Assembly (NCBI GenBank): GCA_903921455.1
Contig: CAIXPZ010000234.1
Span: 62,001-126,000 of the forward strand
Direction of reading: 5' to 3'
Source: an uncultured Verrucomicrobia subdivision 3 bacterium
Lineage (GTDB): Bacteria > Verrucomicrobiota > Verrucomicrobiae > Limisphaerales > UBA11358
Length of the DNA stretch: 64,000 bases
The notes under the pieces were generated by a model. It made no database searches and had not been told where the DNA came from. It was given only the letters and a program-made list of their open reading frames with translations. A program made the position numbers and the translations under genes. This document shows, piece after piece, positions 26,038 to 35,552 of the stretch; position 1 is the stretch's first letter, and each line of letters starts with the position of its first letter.

Positions 26038-27491
26038 TGAACGCTTCCTTGATGACACTTGAATTTTGCGTGATCGCCCTCGGCGTGGTGTTGCTGCTGG
26101 CCGATTTCTGGGTGCCGGCTGAGCGGAAGAAATTCCTCGCCTACGCCGCCATCGCGGCGCTGGGCGGACTGCTGGTCATCAGTTTCAGCGGCCAGGGCGT
26201 TTGCAGTCTTGGGGGTTCGGCTTTCAATGGTTCGTTCGTCAATGATGCGTTGGCGGTCTTTTTCAAACGTTTCTTTCTGCTGGCGGCGATTCTCGTTCTG
26301 TTCATTGCGGCGGAATTTTCCAGCCGGATGTCGGCGGCCATCAGTGAATTTTACTCGCTGATCCTGTTCGCGCTGGCCGGCATGCTGTTTGCCGCTTCTT
26401 CCAATGACTTCGCGATGCTGTTCGTCTCCATTGAACTCATCACGATCACGTTTTACGTCCTGGTCAGTTTTCAGCGCGGCAAGCTTGCCTCGCTCGAAGC
26501 GGGCGTGAAATATCTGATCCTGGGTGCGCTGTCTTCGGCCTTCATGGTCTTCGGCATCGCGTTGATCTGGGGCATGACCGGGGAACTCAATTTCACCAAG
26601 CTGGCTGAATTCCTCGCCCAAACCCCGGAGGTTGCCCACAGCCAGCTCTTTCTGCTCGGCGTCCTGCTGGTTCTGGTGGGTCTGGGTTTCAAGATTGCCG
26701 CCTTTCCGTTTCAGATCTGGGCGCCGGACGTTTATCAGGGCGCGCCCACGCCCACGACGGCGTTTCTTGCCATCGGTTCCAAGGCCGCCGGCTTTGTTTT
26801 GCTCCTGCGCGTGCTGTTCACCGCCGTGCCCGGCGTGACGGCCCAATGGGCGAACCTGCTCATCGTCATTTCCGCCATCACCATTCTCTATGGCAACCTT
26901 TGCGCGCTCCCGCAGCGCAATCTCAAGCGGCTGCTCGGCTATTCCAGCATTTCGCACGCGGGCTATCTGCTGCTCGGTGTGGCGGCGTTGAGCGCGAGCG
27001 GCCAGGCTGCGGTTTTGTATTATCTGGCCGGCTATCTGTTCACCGTGCTGGCGGCATTTGCGGTCATCGCCATTGTGATGAAGAATCTGGATGCCGAAGA
27101 CATCTCCAGTCTCGCTGGTTTGAATCAGCGTTCGCCGTTGCTCGCGGCGACCATGACCATTGCGATGGTGTCGCTGGGGGGCATTCCGCCGCTGGCGGGA
27201 TTCTTTGGGAAGTTTCTCCTGCTAAAAGCCGTCATCGAGCAAGCGCCGGCCCATCCCGGTTATTATTGCCTCGCGTTCGCGGCGCTGGCGGGCGTGGTGA
27301 TCTCGCTCTACTACTATTTTGGAGTCATTCGCGCGATTTACTGGAGCAAAGCACCTGCGGATCTATCGCCGGTTGAGCTATCCTCGCCGGCAAAATTGTT
27401 CATCTGGGTTTGTATCGCTGGCATCTTCTGGCTGGGGCTGTTCCCGAATACCGTTTTGAATCTCGCGCTGGCCGCCGTCAAGTCACTCTGA
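26037..27491 (+). CDS. nuoN: NADH-quinone oxidoreductase subunit N
   Basis: 484 residues with about 14 membrane helices. Motifs: F-V-S-I-E-L-I-T-I-T-F-Y-V-L (conserved Glu), P-F-Q-I-W-A-P-D-V-Y-Q-G-A-P-T-P, and R-L-L-G-Y-S-S-I-S-H-A-G-Y. It ends the nuo run and is followed after about 30 bases by a strong hairpin shared with the convergent pyk gene. Confidence 0.95.
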   Translation: MNASLMTLEFCVIALGVVLLLADFWVPAERKKFLAYAAIAALGGLLVISFSGQGVCSLGGSAFNGSFVNDALAVFFKRFFLLAAILVLFIAAEFSSRMSAAISEFYSLILFALAGMLFAASSNDFAMLFVSIELITITFYVLVSFQRGKLASLEAGVKYLILGALSSAFMVFGIALIWGMTGELNFTKLAEFLAQTPEVAHSQLFLLGVLLVLVGLGFKIAAFPFQIWAPDVYQGAPTPTTAFLAIGSKAAGFVLLLRVLFTAVPGVTAQWANLLIVISAITILYGNLCALPQRNLKRLLGYSSISHAGYLLLGVAALSASGQAAVLYYLAGYLFTVLAAFAVIAIVMKNLDAEDISSLAGLNQRSPLLAATMTIAMVSLGGIPPLAGFFGKFLLLKAVIEQAPAHPGYYCLAFAALAGVVISLYYYFGVIRAIYWSKAPADLSPVELSSPAKLFIWVCIAGIFWLGLFPNTVLNLALAAVKSL

Positions 27492-27518
27492 GTTTGACCA
27501 AAAGTAGGTTAACCAAGC

Positions 27519-27549
27519 AAAAGCGCGCCGGAACGACTGGCGCGCTTTT
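27519..27549. terminator. Bidirectional intrinsic terminator between nuoN and pyk
   Basis: Perfect 11-bp arms, AAAAGCGCGCC (27519-27529) and GGCGCGCTTTT (27539-27549), around a 9-base loop. T-rich flanks on both strands and convergent genes on both sides fit a terminator that works in both directions. Confidence 0.8.
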
Positions 27550-27569
27550 ACCATGCGCGCGCTTCGAAC

Positions 27570-28988
27570 TTACACCGTCCGCATCTGAACGGCGTCTACG
27601 ATTTCGGTGCCGACGGAAATGGCGCCGATGATGACCACGGTCTCGCCGGTGGACAGATGGCCCAGTTCCACCAGCTTTTTTAGCCCGCTTTCAATGGTGT
27701 TCTGCGGCTGGATGAAATCAAATTCCATGACGAAGGGCGTGACGCCCCAGCTCAAGGTGAGTTCGCTGGCCGAGCGATTATTGTCGCACATCGCAAAAAT
27801 CGGTGAATAGCGCGGACGCATCCAGCCGGCATAGCGCGCCATGTGGCCGTGGCGGGTGAAGGACAGGATCGCCGCCGCCTTGAGTTCGTTGGCCATGACG
27901 ACGGCGCTTTTCACCAGCTTCTGGCGGGCGCTGGTGAGTTCGGCGAGGTCGTGAAATTGCGCGTTGCCGCTGCGCTCGATGCGCGTGGCGATCTTGTCGA
28001 ACACCTCGATGCACTTGAGCGGATATTTGCCGACGGTTGTCTCGCCGCTTAACATGATGGCGTCGGCTTCTTCGTAAATCGCATTGGCCACGTCGGTCAC
28101 CTCGGCGCGCGTGGGCATCGGGGATTCAATCATGCTTTCGAGCATGTGCGTTGCGACAATGACGGGTTTGCCGTGGCGCAGGCAGGTTTTGACGATGCGG
28201 CGCTGGACGATGGGCAGATCGTAATACGGGATTTCAATGCCCAGATCCCCGCGGGCCACCATGATGCCGTCGGCTTCGCGCACGATGGCCTCAAGATTCA
28301 ATACCGCCTGTTGATCCTCGATTTTGGCGATGACGAATGGCGCGGGCTTGCCCTCCTCAAACAATTCGCGGAGTTGCAACAGGTCGCGCGCCTCGCGCAC
28401 GAACGACAAGGCGATGAAATCAACGCCCAGTTCCAAGCCGAGCTTCACATCCTTGATGTCCTTGGCCGTGAGCGCCGGCAGGCTGACCTTGACGCCGGGC
28501 AGGTTGATGTGCCGGCGGCTGCCGAGCGTGCCGGCGGTGAGAACTTCGCATTCCACCTTGTTGCCGACCTTGGCGAGCACCTTCATTTCGATGGTGCCAT
28601 TGTCCAGCAGCACCACGTCCCCGACGCTGATGTCATTGACGAAATTCTCGTAGTTCACATCCACGGAGTGTTCCTCCTCGCTCTTTTCGCCGCGTACGGT
28701 GAGGGTGAACTTCTGGCCGGGTTTGAGGTCCAGCGGGGAGGCGATATCGCCGGTGCGGATGGCCGGGCCTTGGGTGTCCATCAGGATGCCGCTAAAGCGC
28801 CCGCGTTGGGCGGATTCCGCGCGGATATCGGCGAACACGCGCCGCACCCAATCGTGCGGGGCGTGGGACATGTTGAGCCGGAAAACATTCACGCCCGCGT
28901 CGATCAGCTTGCCGATCATCTGGGCGGAATCCGTGGCGGGGCCCAGGGTGGAAACAATTTTTGTCCGGCGTAGCGTGCCTCGTTGCAT
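27570..28988 (-). CDS. pyk: Pyruvate kinase
   Basis: 472 residues, the typical length. It makes pyruvate and ATP from phosphoenolpyruvate. Visible motifs: R-L-N-M-S-H, M-D-T-Q-G-P-A-I-R-T-G, the active-site I-A-K-I-E-D, M-V-A-R-G-D-L-G-I-E-I, and A-T-H-M-L-E-S-M-I (the usual Gln is His here). The C-terminal domain has A-A-I-L-S-F-T-R-H-G. Start ATG 28988 gives the conserved R-R-T-K-I-V-S-T-L-G-P N-terminus. It is convergent with the nuo operon. Confidence 0.95.
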   Translation of the reverse strand: MQRGTLRRTKIVSTLGPATDSAQMIGKLIDAGVNVFRLNMSHAPHDWVRRVFADIRAESAQRGRFSGILMDTQGPAIRTGDIASPLDLKPGQKFTLTVRGEKSEEEHSVDVNYENFVNDISVGDVVLLDNGTIEMKVLAKVGNKVECEVLTAGTLGSRRHINLPGVKVSLPALTAKDIKDVKLGLELGVDFIALSFVREARDLLQLRELFEEGKPAPFVIAKIEDQQAVLNLEAIVREADGIMVARGDLGIEIPYYDLPIVQRRIVKTCLRHGKPVIVATHMLESMIESPMPTRAEVTDVANAIYEEADAIMLSGETTVGKYPLKCIEVFDKIATRIERSGNAQFHDLAELTSARQKLVKSAVVMANELKAAAILSFTRHGHMARYAGWMRPRYSPIFAMCDNNRSASELTLSWGVTPFVMEFDFIQPQNTIESGLKKLVELGHLSTGETVVIIGAISVGTEIVDAVQMRTV

Positions 28989-29110
28989 GGCGGAAAAATT
29001 AATGCTACTGGAGCGGATTAAAAAGCTTTTTATCCGCCGTCATCGACAAAACGGGCTTGCGTTGGCGGCTCCGGCCAGCCATTATGCGGCTTAAACTTTT
29101 AACTAAAATT

Positions 29111-29344
29111 ATGGCTGACGCTGCAAACAAATACTCCGAAAACGTGGCGGGTAAATTCTACGTGGACAACCAATGCATTGACTGTGACCTGTGCCGCGAG
29201 ACGGCCCCGGACAATTTCAAGCGCAACGAAGACGGCGGTTACACCTTCGTCTACAAACAGCCCACCACGCCCGACGAGGAAAAGCGCTGCAACGAAGCCA
29301 AGGAAGGCTGCCCCGTGGAAGCCATCGGCGACAACGGCGCCTAG
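29111..29344 (+). CDS. Small ferredoxin with one cluster motif
   Basis: 77 residues from ATG 29111. Four cysteines in C-I-D-C-D-L-C and a distant E-G-C-P-V-E-A-I-G-D bind one [4Fe-4S] cluster, as in monocluster ferredoxins of the Bacillus Fer type. It is cytosolic. No redox partner is adjacent; it stands alone between pyk (divergent) and a TlpA-like gene and ends in its own terminator. Confidence 0.88.
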   Translation: MADAANKYSENVAGKFYVDNQCIDCDLCRETAPDNFKRNEDGGYTFVYKQPTTPDEEKRCNEAKEGCPVEAIGDNGA

Positions 29345-29364
29345 TCCACCTGCCAGTTTCAATG

Positions 29365-29394
29365 AAAACCCGCTGGATCATTCCGGCGGGTTTT
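29365..29394 (+). terminator. Intrinsic terminator after the ferredoxin gene
   Basis: A 13-bp hairpin (one G-T pair) runs from 29365 to 29394 with loop TCAT, followed by a T-run (29391-29399). It lies 21 bases after the ferredoxin stop. Confidence 0.82.
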
Positions 29395-29613
29395 TTATTT
29401 GTGGTGCTGGGGTGGGGCTTGCCTGCGCTCTTTGGCGCTCAAGTCTTCCGCGTGGTGGCGTTGATTCTCTGCCGAATCGCCATTTCCCCATTTAGGCGTT
29501 GCCTGCCAAGAAAGCAATTGCGGGCTTGCCACAACCTTGGTTTTTGACAGAAACTTCCGTAAATCGTTTCACACACCGGTCTCGTCCGGTCAACCTGCAA
29601 CCAAGCTGACACC

Positions 29614-30873
29614 ATGAAAAAATTCTTTCTTCTCGCGCTGGCCATGCTGGCCGCGCTCAACCTGCCCGCCGCCTCGCTTTCCATCGGCGACGCCGCCCCG
29701 CCCCTGAAGGTTTCCCAATGGGTCAAGGGCGACGCCGTGGCCGGTTTGGACACCAATAAACTATATGTCGTGGAATTTTGGGCGACCTGGTGCGGGCCGT
29801 GCCGCGCCAGCATCCCCCATCTCACAGAAATGGCGCACAAATTCACGGCGGTGACGTTCATCGGCGTGGACGTCTGGGAACAGGGCGAGGACAAGGCGAC
29901 AACGGTGAAGAAGTTCGTCACCAAGATGGCCGACCAGATGGATTATAACGTCGCCATGGACACGGAAGACCAATTCATGGCGACAAACTGGATGCGGGCT
30001 GCCGGTCAGAACGGCATTCCCGCGGCATTTCTGGTGCAGGGGGGCAAGATTGTGTGGATTGGCCATCCGATGAGCGGGCTGGAAGAATCTCTCACCGAGG
30101 TTCTCGCGGGGAAATTCGACATTGAAAAGGCCAAGCAACGGTCCGAGGCCAAGAAACAGGTGCAGGCGTTTTACCGGAAAGCCATGAATGGCGGCGACGA
30201 GGCTGAGTTGCTCAAGGATGGCCGGGCGCTGGAGGCGCTGGACGCCCAGCTCGGCGGCATCAATCCCGGCAAAAAATTCGACACTCAGGAGGTGCTCAAA
30301 CAGGTGAAGTTTCAAAAGGCCCTCATGGCTTACGAACAGGCGGTTATTGCCGGCAAAACCGCCGCCGAAATTGAACCGCTCGAAGCGGCGGCCCAAGCCC
30401 TGGCTCCCGAAAAAATGGATTTTGCCGCGCTCAAGAAACAATTGCAGCAGGCGGCCAGCCACACCCGGTCCAGCCAGACCGCCGCCGATCTTTTCCAAAA
30501 ATACACCGCCGCCGTCGGGGCGAATGGCGACCAGGCCAAAGCCGCCGACCTCGCCAAACAGCTCGCCGGGCTGAAAATCGACGACGCGCAGTCATTGAAT
30601 GAATTTGCCTGGACCATTCTTACCGATGAGAGCATCAAGCAGCGCGACCTCACCCTGGCCACCAAATTTGCCAAGGCTTCCGTGGAGATTTCCGAAGGCA
30701 AAGAGGCGGCTTTCCTCGACACTTACGCCCGCGCGCTGTTTGATTCCGGCAAAGTGGCCGACGCGGTCGCGTTTCAGAAGCAGGCGGTTGCTGCCTGTTC
30801 GGACGATTCCGAGAAGAGCGAATTAGCGGCCACGCTTAAAAAATATCAAGCCGCTGCCGTGCCGGCCAAATAA
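29614..30873 (+). CDS. Exported TlpA-like thioredoxin-fold protein with helical C-terminal region
   Basis: 419 residues. A signal peptide (about 1-20) leads into a thioredoxin-like domain with V-V-E-F-W-A-T-W-C-G-P-C-R-A-S, the redox-active W-C-G-P-C site, and N-G-I-P-A-A-F with the cis-proline. From about residue 175 the rest is alpha-helical and rich in Ala/Lys/Gln, with a tetratricopeptide-like end (F-L-D-T-Y-A-R-A-L-F-D-S-G-K). It probably acts in the periplasm, reducing or isomerising disulfides; the helical part may bind a partner. The start gives the signal peptide. Confidence 0.85.
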   Translation: MKKFFLLALAMLAALNLPAASLSIGDAAPPLKVSQWVKGDAVAGLDTNKLYVVEFWATWCGPCRASIPHLTEMAHKFTAVTFIGVDVWEQGEDKATTVKKFVTKMADQMDYNVAMDTEDQFMATNWMRAAGQNGIPAAFLVQGGKIVWIGHPMSGLEESLTEVLAGKFDIEKAKQRSEAKKQVQAFYRKAMNGGDEAELLKDGRALEALDAQLGGINPGKKFDTQEVLKQVKFQKALMAYEQAVIAGKTAAEIEPLEAAAQALAPEKMDFAALKKQLQQAASHTRSSQTAADLFQKYTAAVGANGDQAKAADLAKQLAGLKIDDAQSLNEFAWTILTDESIKQRDLTLATKFAKASVEISEGKEAAFLDTYARALFDSGKVADAVAFQKQAVAACSDDSEKSELAATLKKYQAAAVPAK

Positions 30874-30887
30874 AGGCTCGTTTCGCA

Positions 30888-31097
30888 TTGAAACTGTTTT
30901 ACACCGGCCCGGTCGTTAACGCCGAGCTCTTGGTCATGATGCTGGAGAAGCACGGCATCGCCGCCACCCAGGCGTTCGTGGACCCCGCTGCGCCGGACGA
31001 CGGTGATTTGAACCGGCTGGCCCGGGTTTTCGTCCCGGCGGCGGATTACGACCGGGCCTACCAGCTTTTCTATGCCGAGCGCGCGGACGAGCTTTGA
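30888..31097 (+). CDS. Small DUF2007-like protein
   Basis: 69 residues starting with TTG at 30888. The pattern L-F-Y-T-G-P-V-V-N-A-E-L-L-V-M-M-L-E-K-H-G-I-A-A and the later V-F-V-P-A-A-D-Y-D-R-A match DUF2007, a small alpha/beta domain of unknown function often called a putative signal-transducing or PII-like module. It is 14 bases after the TlpA-like gene and may be co-transcribed. No catalytic residues are visible. Confidence 0.6.
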   Translation: MKLFYTGPVVNAELLVMMLEKHGIAATQAFVDPAAPDDGDLNRLARVFVPAADYDRAYQLFYAERADEL

Positions 31098-31165
31098 GAA
31101 GGGCATCGCCGCCTCGGAAATTTTCCATCTTCCATTCTCCGTCCTCGTTCGGCTACCCTCTTCGG

Positions 31166-32315
31166 ATGTTCGACATCGTTCGCCCGCAGATTGCCACCGC
31201 CGCCGACAAGCTTACGCACTTGCGGAGGTTTCTTTGACGTTGCCAGATTGAACCTCCGCCTCGCCGAACTCGAGGCCCAGATGACCGGGGAAACCTTCTG
31301 GAACAACCAGGAAGCCGCCCAGAAGGTCATCACCGAGACCAACGACATCCGTGGCAAAATCGATCCCCTCGGCCGCTTCGCCAAGCAGGTTGAGGATTTG
31401 CAAGTCATGCTGGAACTCGCCGCGGCCGAGCCGGAAGCCTCCCAGCTAAAGCTCGAAGCCGAGATGGCGGCGGACGTCCAAAAATTATTCGCCGACCTCG
31501 ACACGTTTGAGCTGAAGACGTTCTTAAGCGGCCCGCACGACAAGTGCAATTGCATCTTCACCATCAACGCCGGCGCCGGCGGCACCGAGGCGCAGGACTG
31601 GGCGGAAATGCTCTCGCGCATGTATGGCCGCTGGTTCGATTCGCGCGGCTGGAAATGGGAGGTGACCGACGCGCTGCAGGGCGACTCTGCCGGCGTGAAA
31701 AGCGTCACCTTCCGCGTCGAGGGGGAAAACGCCTACGGCTTTTGCAAGGCGGAACGCGGCGTGCACCGGCTGGTGCGCATCTCGCCGTTTGATTCCAACA
31801 AGCGGCGGCACACGAGTTTTTCCAGCGTGGACACCGTCGCGGAACTGAGCGATTTGCTGGAGACGGACATCGTGATTCCCAAAACTGAAATTTTGCGCGA
31901 CACGTTCCGCTCCGGCGGCAAAGGCGGCCAGAACGTGAACAAGGTGGAAACCGCTGTGCGCCTCACGCACCTTCCGACCGGCCTCGTCGCCGCCTCGCAG
32001 GCGCAACGCAGTCAGGTGCAAAACGAAGCCACGGCGATGGCGATGTTGATCTCCAAGCTTTATGCGCTCAAGCTGGATCAGGCCAAAAGCGAGATGGAGC
32101 GGTTCTATGGCGACAAGGGCAGCATCTCCTGGGGCAACCAGATTCGCAGCTACGTTTTCCAACCGTATCGCATGGTGAAAGATTTGCGCACGGGCGAACA
32201 AGCCAGCGATGTGCAGGCGGTCATGGACGGGCGGCTGGATCCCTTCGTGAATGCCTGGCTTCGCGCCGGCTGTCCGCTCAAGCGGATGCAGGGTGTGAAG
32301 GATGACGAGGAATGA
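31166..32315 (+). CDS. prfB: Peptide chain release factor 2, with programmed +1 frameshift
   Basis: The reading frame starts at ATG 31166 and runs 23 codons to an in-frame TGA (31235-31237). The site is GGAGG, then TTT CTT TGA C, the classic RF2 autoregulatory slippage signal. After a +1 shift at the CTT codon (skipping T31235), translation goes on in the second frame to 32315. The full protein is about 382 residues. It has the stop-codon-reading S-P-F motif (R-I-S-P-F-D-S-N) and the G-G-Q catalytic motif (G-G-K-G-G-Q-N-V-N-K). RF2 ends translation at UAA and UGA; when RF2 is scarce, the frameshift rises. The gene overlaps trpC by 4 bases. Confidence 0.95.
31223..31238 (+). promoter_or_regulatory. 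Programmed frameshift site of prfB
   Basis: The Shine-Dalgarno-like CGGAGG lies 4-5 bases before the slip codon CTT (31232-31234), which is followed by TGA and C, the arrangement used in E. coli and most bacteria. Confidence 0.9.
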
Positions 32316-33133
32316 ACATTCTCGACAAAATTGTTGAACAAAAAAAACGCGAAATCGCGCAACTGCCCGCGCGCCTCATTGCCGCCGGTGATTTGCGTGA
32401 TGCGATGCTGGAGCGTGGCGAGCGCCGCGATTTCATCGCCGCTTTGAAAAAACCGCGCTGCGGCGACATCGGCTTGATTGCCGAAGTGAAGAAGGCGTCG
32501 CCTTCGATGGGCGTGATTTGCCCGAACTTTGATCCGGTCCGCATCGCCAAGGAATACGAGGCGGCGGGCGCCAGCTGCCTTTCCGTTTTGACCGACGAGA
32601 AGTTTTTCCAAGGCTCGCTGGATTATTTGCGCCAGATTCGCGCCGGCGTGAAGCTGCCGCTGCTGCGCAAGGATTTCATCATCGACGAACGCCAGATTCT
32701 CGAAGCCATCGAGTGGGGTGCGGACGCCATCTTGCTGATCGTTGCGATTTTGACGGATGAGCAGCTGGCTAAATTCCATTCGCTGGCGTCCGAAGCCGGC
32801 CTCGCGGTTTTGGTGGAAGTCCACGACGAGGAAGAATTGGAACGCGCTCTCAAGCTTTCCCCCAAGCTGGTCGGCGTGAACAATCGCAACCTGAAAACCT
32901 TCAAGGTGGACTTGGCCACCACGGAGCGGCTGGCGGCGAAGTTGGAAGATAACCGACTGAAGATGGCAAAAACAACCGTGCCATCCTCGGCTTTACTGGT
33001 CGCCGAGAGCGGCATCCACACCCGAGCGGACGTGGAACGCGTGCAGAAATGCGGTGCCGGTGCGATCCTTGTCGGCGAATCGCTGGTCAAACAAGGCGAT
33101 ATCGGCGCGAAGGTGCGCGAACTTCTCGGGTGA
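32312..33133 (+). CDS. trpC: Indole-3-glycerol phosphate synthase
   Basis: 273 residues, a TIM barrel that closes the indole ring in tryptophan synthesis. Motifs: L-I-A-E-V-K-K-A-S-P-S (catalytic Lys), L-L-R-K-D-F-I-I-D, V-E-V-H-D-E-E-E-L, V-G-V-N-N-R-N-L-K-T-F, and A-E-S-G-I-H-T. Start ATG overlaps the prfB stop (ATGA). No other trp genes lie in the window. A short insertion near residue 215 (E-D-N-R-L-K-M-A-K) is unusual but does not disturb the motifs. Confidence 0.94.
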   Translation: MNILDKIVEQKKREIAQLPARLIAAGDLRDAMLERGERRDFIAALKKPRCGDIGLIAEVKKASPSMGVICPNFDPVRIAKEYEAAGASCLSVLTDEKFFQGSLDYLRQIRAGVKLPLLRKDFIIDERQILEAIEWGADAILLIVAILTDEQLAKFHSLASEAGLAVLVEVHDEEELERALKLSPKLVGVNNRNLKTFKVDLATTERLAAKLEDNRLKMAKTTVPSSALLVAESGIHTRADVERVQKCGAGAILVGESLVKQGDIGAKVRELLG

Positions 33134-33223
33134 TTGGCTGGACCAATCCCCCCAGTGTGAGGTTGCAAATGAGATATGGCTGTCATAACTTCCATATAAA
33201 CCCACGGTAACATGCCTTAGAAC

Positions 33224-33982
33224 ATGAACAACACGTCTCGCGTCCCGCAATCTATGAAAACCAACTTGCTTCCCGCCCGGCGTTCGGGCTTTACCCTGAT
33301 CGAATTACTGGTCGTCATTGCTATCATCGCCATTCTGGCGGCGATGCTGTTGCCTGCTCTGTCTAGTGCCAAGAAAAAGGCTCAGGCCATTCAATGTGAA
33401 GGTAGTGTCAAGCAGATGATGCTGGCGACACACATGTATGCGAACGATTTTCAGTCGTATATGCCGAACCCGAACTGGAACCCACCGTGGACGACTCGTG
33501 GCTGGCTTTATGACGCTTCTGGAGGATCAATTCCTGTCGGCACGGTGGCAAATCCGCAATTGCCCTATCAGGGTGGCCAACTTTGGGATTACCTCAAAAA
33601 CCCCAATATTTTTTGGTGTCCATCTGTGCTTTCCAACACCATACCCACTTTTTTATCACGCACGATGAGATTGAGCAGCTATTTGATGAATGGCGCTTTG
33701 GTTGGTTATGGCACTATTGCTCCCAGCACCTATAAGCAAATGGCTTTCAAGCAGGATGCCATCATTTTTTGGCAGGCGGCCGAGAATAATCCAGCCGATT
33801 GGAATGACGGTTCGAGCTACCCGACCGAAGGCATAACCACGATCCATAACAAAGGAACCACCGTCGGGATTGTGGATGGCTCTGTCCAATACATAAAGAC
33901 AGTGGCCTTTGCTAACATGGCCGCCGTCACGACCGTTCCCAATCAGGTTTGGTGCAATCCTGGCAGCACCACTGGTCATTAA
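33224..33982 (+). CDS. Pseudopilin-like protein with H-X9-DG domain (copy 1)
   Basis: 252 residues. A short leader is followed by [20 protein letters not shown], the prepilin peptidase cleavage site plus membrane helix of type II secretion pseudopilins. The C-terminal part has [13 protein letters not shown], the H-X9-D-G motif of the processing-associated family expanded in Verrucomicrobiota and Planctomycetes. ATG 33254 is an alternative start with an 11-residue leader. It stands apart from any secretion gene cluster. The exact role (fibre, secretion, surface display) is unknown. Confidence 0.85.
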   Translation: MNNTSRVPQSMKTNLLPARRSGFTLIELLVVIAIIAILAAMLLPALSSAKKKAQAIQCEGSVKQMMLATHMYANDFQSYMPNPNWNPPWTTRGWLYDASGGSIPVGTVANPQLPYQGGQLWDYLKNPNIFWCPSVLSNTIPTFLSRTMRLSSYLMNGALVGYGTIAPSTYKQMAFKQDAIIFWQAAENNPADWNDGSSYPTEGITTIHNKGTTVGIVDGSVQYIKTVAFANMAAVTTVPNQVWCNPGSTTGH

Positions 33983-34013
33983 AAAATCCTAAATCAGGCA
34001 AAACTATTTTAAC

Positions 34014-34421
34014 ATGAAAAGAAATATTCCCTGCGCCACGGTTTTTAGCTTAGTCCTAATTTTGGGAACTGCCGGATGCGGTCGTAAATCAGTCGATACT
34101 AAAACGCAAATTGACCAAGCTGCACAAGCCATGGCCAAGGCTGAGGCATTTCAACCACCAGCGTCAGCCGGCGCACCGTCACCGACGCCTGCCCGGCAAA
34201 TGAATGAGGCGTTGGTGGCCTATAAAAGCGGAAACCTTGAGGATGCCGTGACCCGCTTCCAGACCATGCGCGCTCACGCTGCGATGTCCGGTGAGGAACT
34301 TATGGCCTTAAATAATGCCATGGCCGCCGTGATGAGCGATATTTATGCCCGCGCTGCCAAAGGGGATGTGCGAGCTCAACAGGCAGTCCAAGAATATCAG
34401 CGTCTACAGCAACACCGCTAA
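34014..34421 (+). CDS. Small lipoprotein of unknown function
   Basis: 135 residues with a lipoprotein signal peptide: hydrophobic stretch then L-G-T-A-G-C at the lipobox (Cys about 22). The rest is Ala/Gln-rich and helical (A-Y-K-S-G-N-L-E-D-A-V-T-R-F, TPR-like). It follows pseudopilin 1 after 31 bases, so it may be part of the same transcript and of the same surface structure. No family recognised. Confidence 0.65.
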   Translation: MKRNIPCATVFSLVLILGTAGCGRKSVDTKTQIDQAAQAMAKAEAFQPPASAGAPSPTPARQMNEALVAYKSGNLEDAVTRFQTMRAHAAMSGEELMALNNAMAAVMSDIYARAAKGDVRAQQAVQEYQRLQQHR

Positions 34422-34537
34422 GGGTAATCTGATCTTCAACCCTCTAGTTTGCCAGAACAGCTAACGGCGGGCATTCCGTTTTGGTTGAAGGGATATCGGA
34501 TGCCATCACCCGTAATGCCATTGCAACCCGGCGAAAT

Positions 34538-35530
34538 TTATTTTCTACTTCTCGCCAGCTGCTTCGCTAGCCGTATCGCCGTAATCATGCTTCCCGGATT
34601 TGCCATGCCTTTCCCCGCGATGTCGTAAGCCGTGCCGTGATCGGGTGAGGTGCGGATGAACGGTAGGCCGAGCGTCCAGTTGATGCCGCTGTCGAAAGCG
34701 ACGGCCTTCAGCGGCGCCAGCCCCTGGTCGTGATACATCGCCACCACGGCATCGAAATCCCCCCTCAGCGCGTAGTGAAAAACCGTGTCGCCGCTCAATG
34801 GCCCGACCACATCCATGCCCCGTTTCTGCGCGGCGAAAATCGTCGGCGTAATCGTCGTGATTTCTTCATCGCCAAATTCTCCGCCTTCGCCCGCGTGTGG
34901 ATTCAGCCCGGCGACGGCAATTTTTGCCCGCGCCACACCCAGGTCGCGGCAGGCTTGGGCGGCGAGCTCGATGGCGAGCGTGATTTTTTCCGCTGTTAAT
35001 TGTTCTGGAACCGACTTGATCGCAATATGCACCGTGGCCAATGCCACGCGCAGCCAGCGGCCGCGCTCATCCGTACCCAGTAGCATCATGGCGGTGCGCC
35101 GGGTGCCGGCGAGTTCGGAGAGAAATTCCGTCTGGCCGATGAATTTATGCCCGGCGCGGATGATGGCTGCCTTGTTGACCGGCGCGGTGACGAGCGCATC
35201 AAGCTCGCCGCGCAGACAGCGTTGTCCGCCATCGTGCAGCGCGGCGATGGCGGCATGGGCCGCCAGCGGTGCGCCGGCCGGCAAGGGCTCCGGCAAAGGT
35301 TGTGCCAGCGGGTTGGAGATAAAAAACTTTCCGCCGTCGCTTTGATCTGGAAATTTTTTGAGCGGTAGATTCAGGCCCAGCGAGGCATTCAAACGGCGGA
35401 CGCAAGCTTCGTCGCCGATCAGCAGGTATCTGGTTTCGTCCGACTGAGCTTCAGCGGCGATGGCTTTGAGGGCGACTTCGGGCCCGATGCCGGTGACGTC
35501 GCCGAGGGAAATTCCAATCCAGTTATTCAT
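34538..35530 (-). CDS. pdxA: 4-hydroxythreonine-4-phosphate dehydrogenase
   Basis: 330 residues from ATG 35530. PdxA oxidises 4-phosphohydroxythreonine in pyridoxal phosphate synthesis. Motifs: S-L-G-D-V-T-G-I-G-P-E-V, V-T-A-P-V-N-K, G-L-N-P-H-A-G-E-G-G, M-Y-H-D-Q-G, and R-T-S-P-D-H-G-T-A-Y-D-I-A-G, with the metal-binding histidines. It lies 22 bases after surA, repeating the surA-pdxA order known from proteobacteria. Confidence 0.94.
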   Translation of the reverse strand: MNNWIGISLGDVTGIGPEVALKAIAAEAQSDETRYLLIGDEACVRRLNASLGLNLPLKKFPDQSDGGKFFISNPLAQPLPEPLPAGAPLAAHAAIAALHDGGQRCLRGELDALVTAPVNKAAIIRAGHKFIGQTEFLSELAGTRRTAMMLLGTDERGRWLRVALATVHIAIKSVPEQLTAEKITLAIELAAQACRDLGVARAKIAVAGLNPHAGEGGEFGDEEITTITPTIFAAQKRGMDVVGPLSGDTVFHYALRGDFDAVVAMYHDQGLAPLKAVAFDSGINWTLGLPFIRTSPDHGTAYDIAGKGMANPGSMITAIRLAKQLARSRK

Positions 35531-35552
35531 CGTGTCGCGCGACACGGCGATT

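Noticed and set aside
29362..29547. Frame starting MKTRWIIPAG with a hydrophobic stretch after the ferredoxin gene
   Set aside because: Its first codons coincide with both arms of the ferredoxin terminator; the apparent membrane helix is a by-product of the T-rich tail.
33132..33148. GATTGG/CCAATC hairpin after trpC as a terminator
   Set aside because: Short stem and no T-run; too weak to call.
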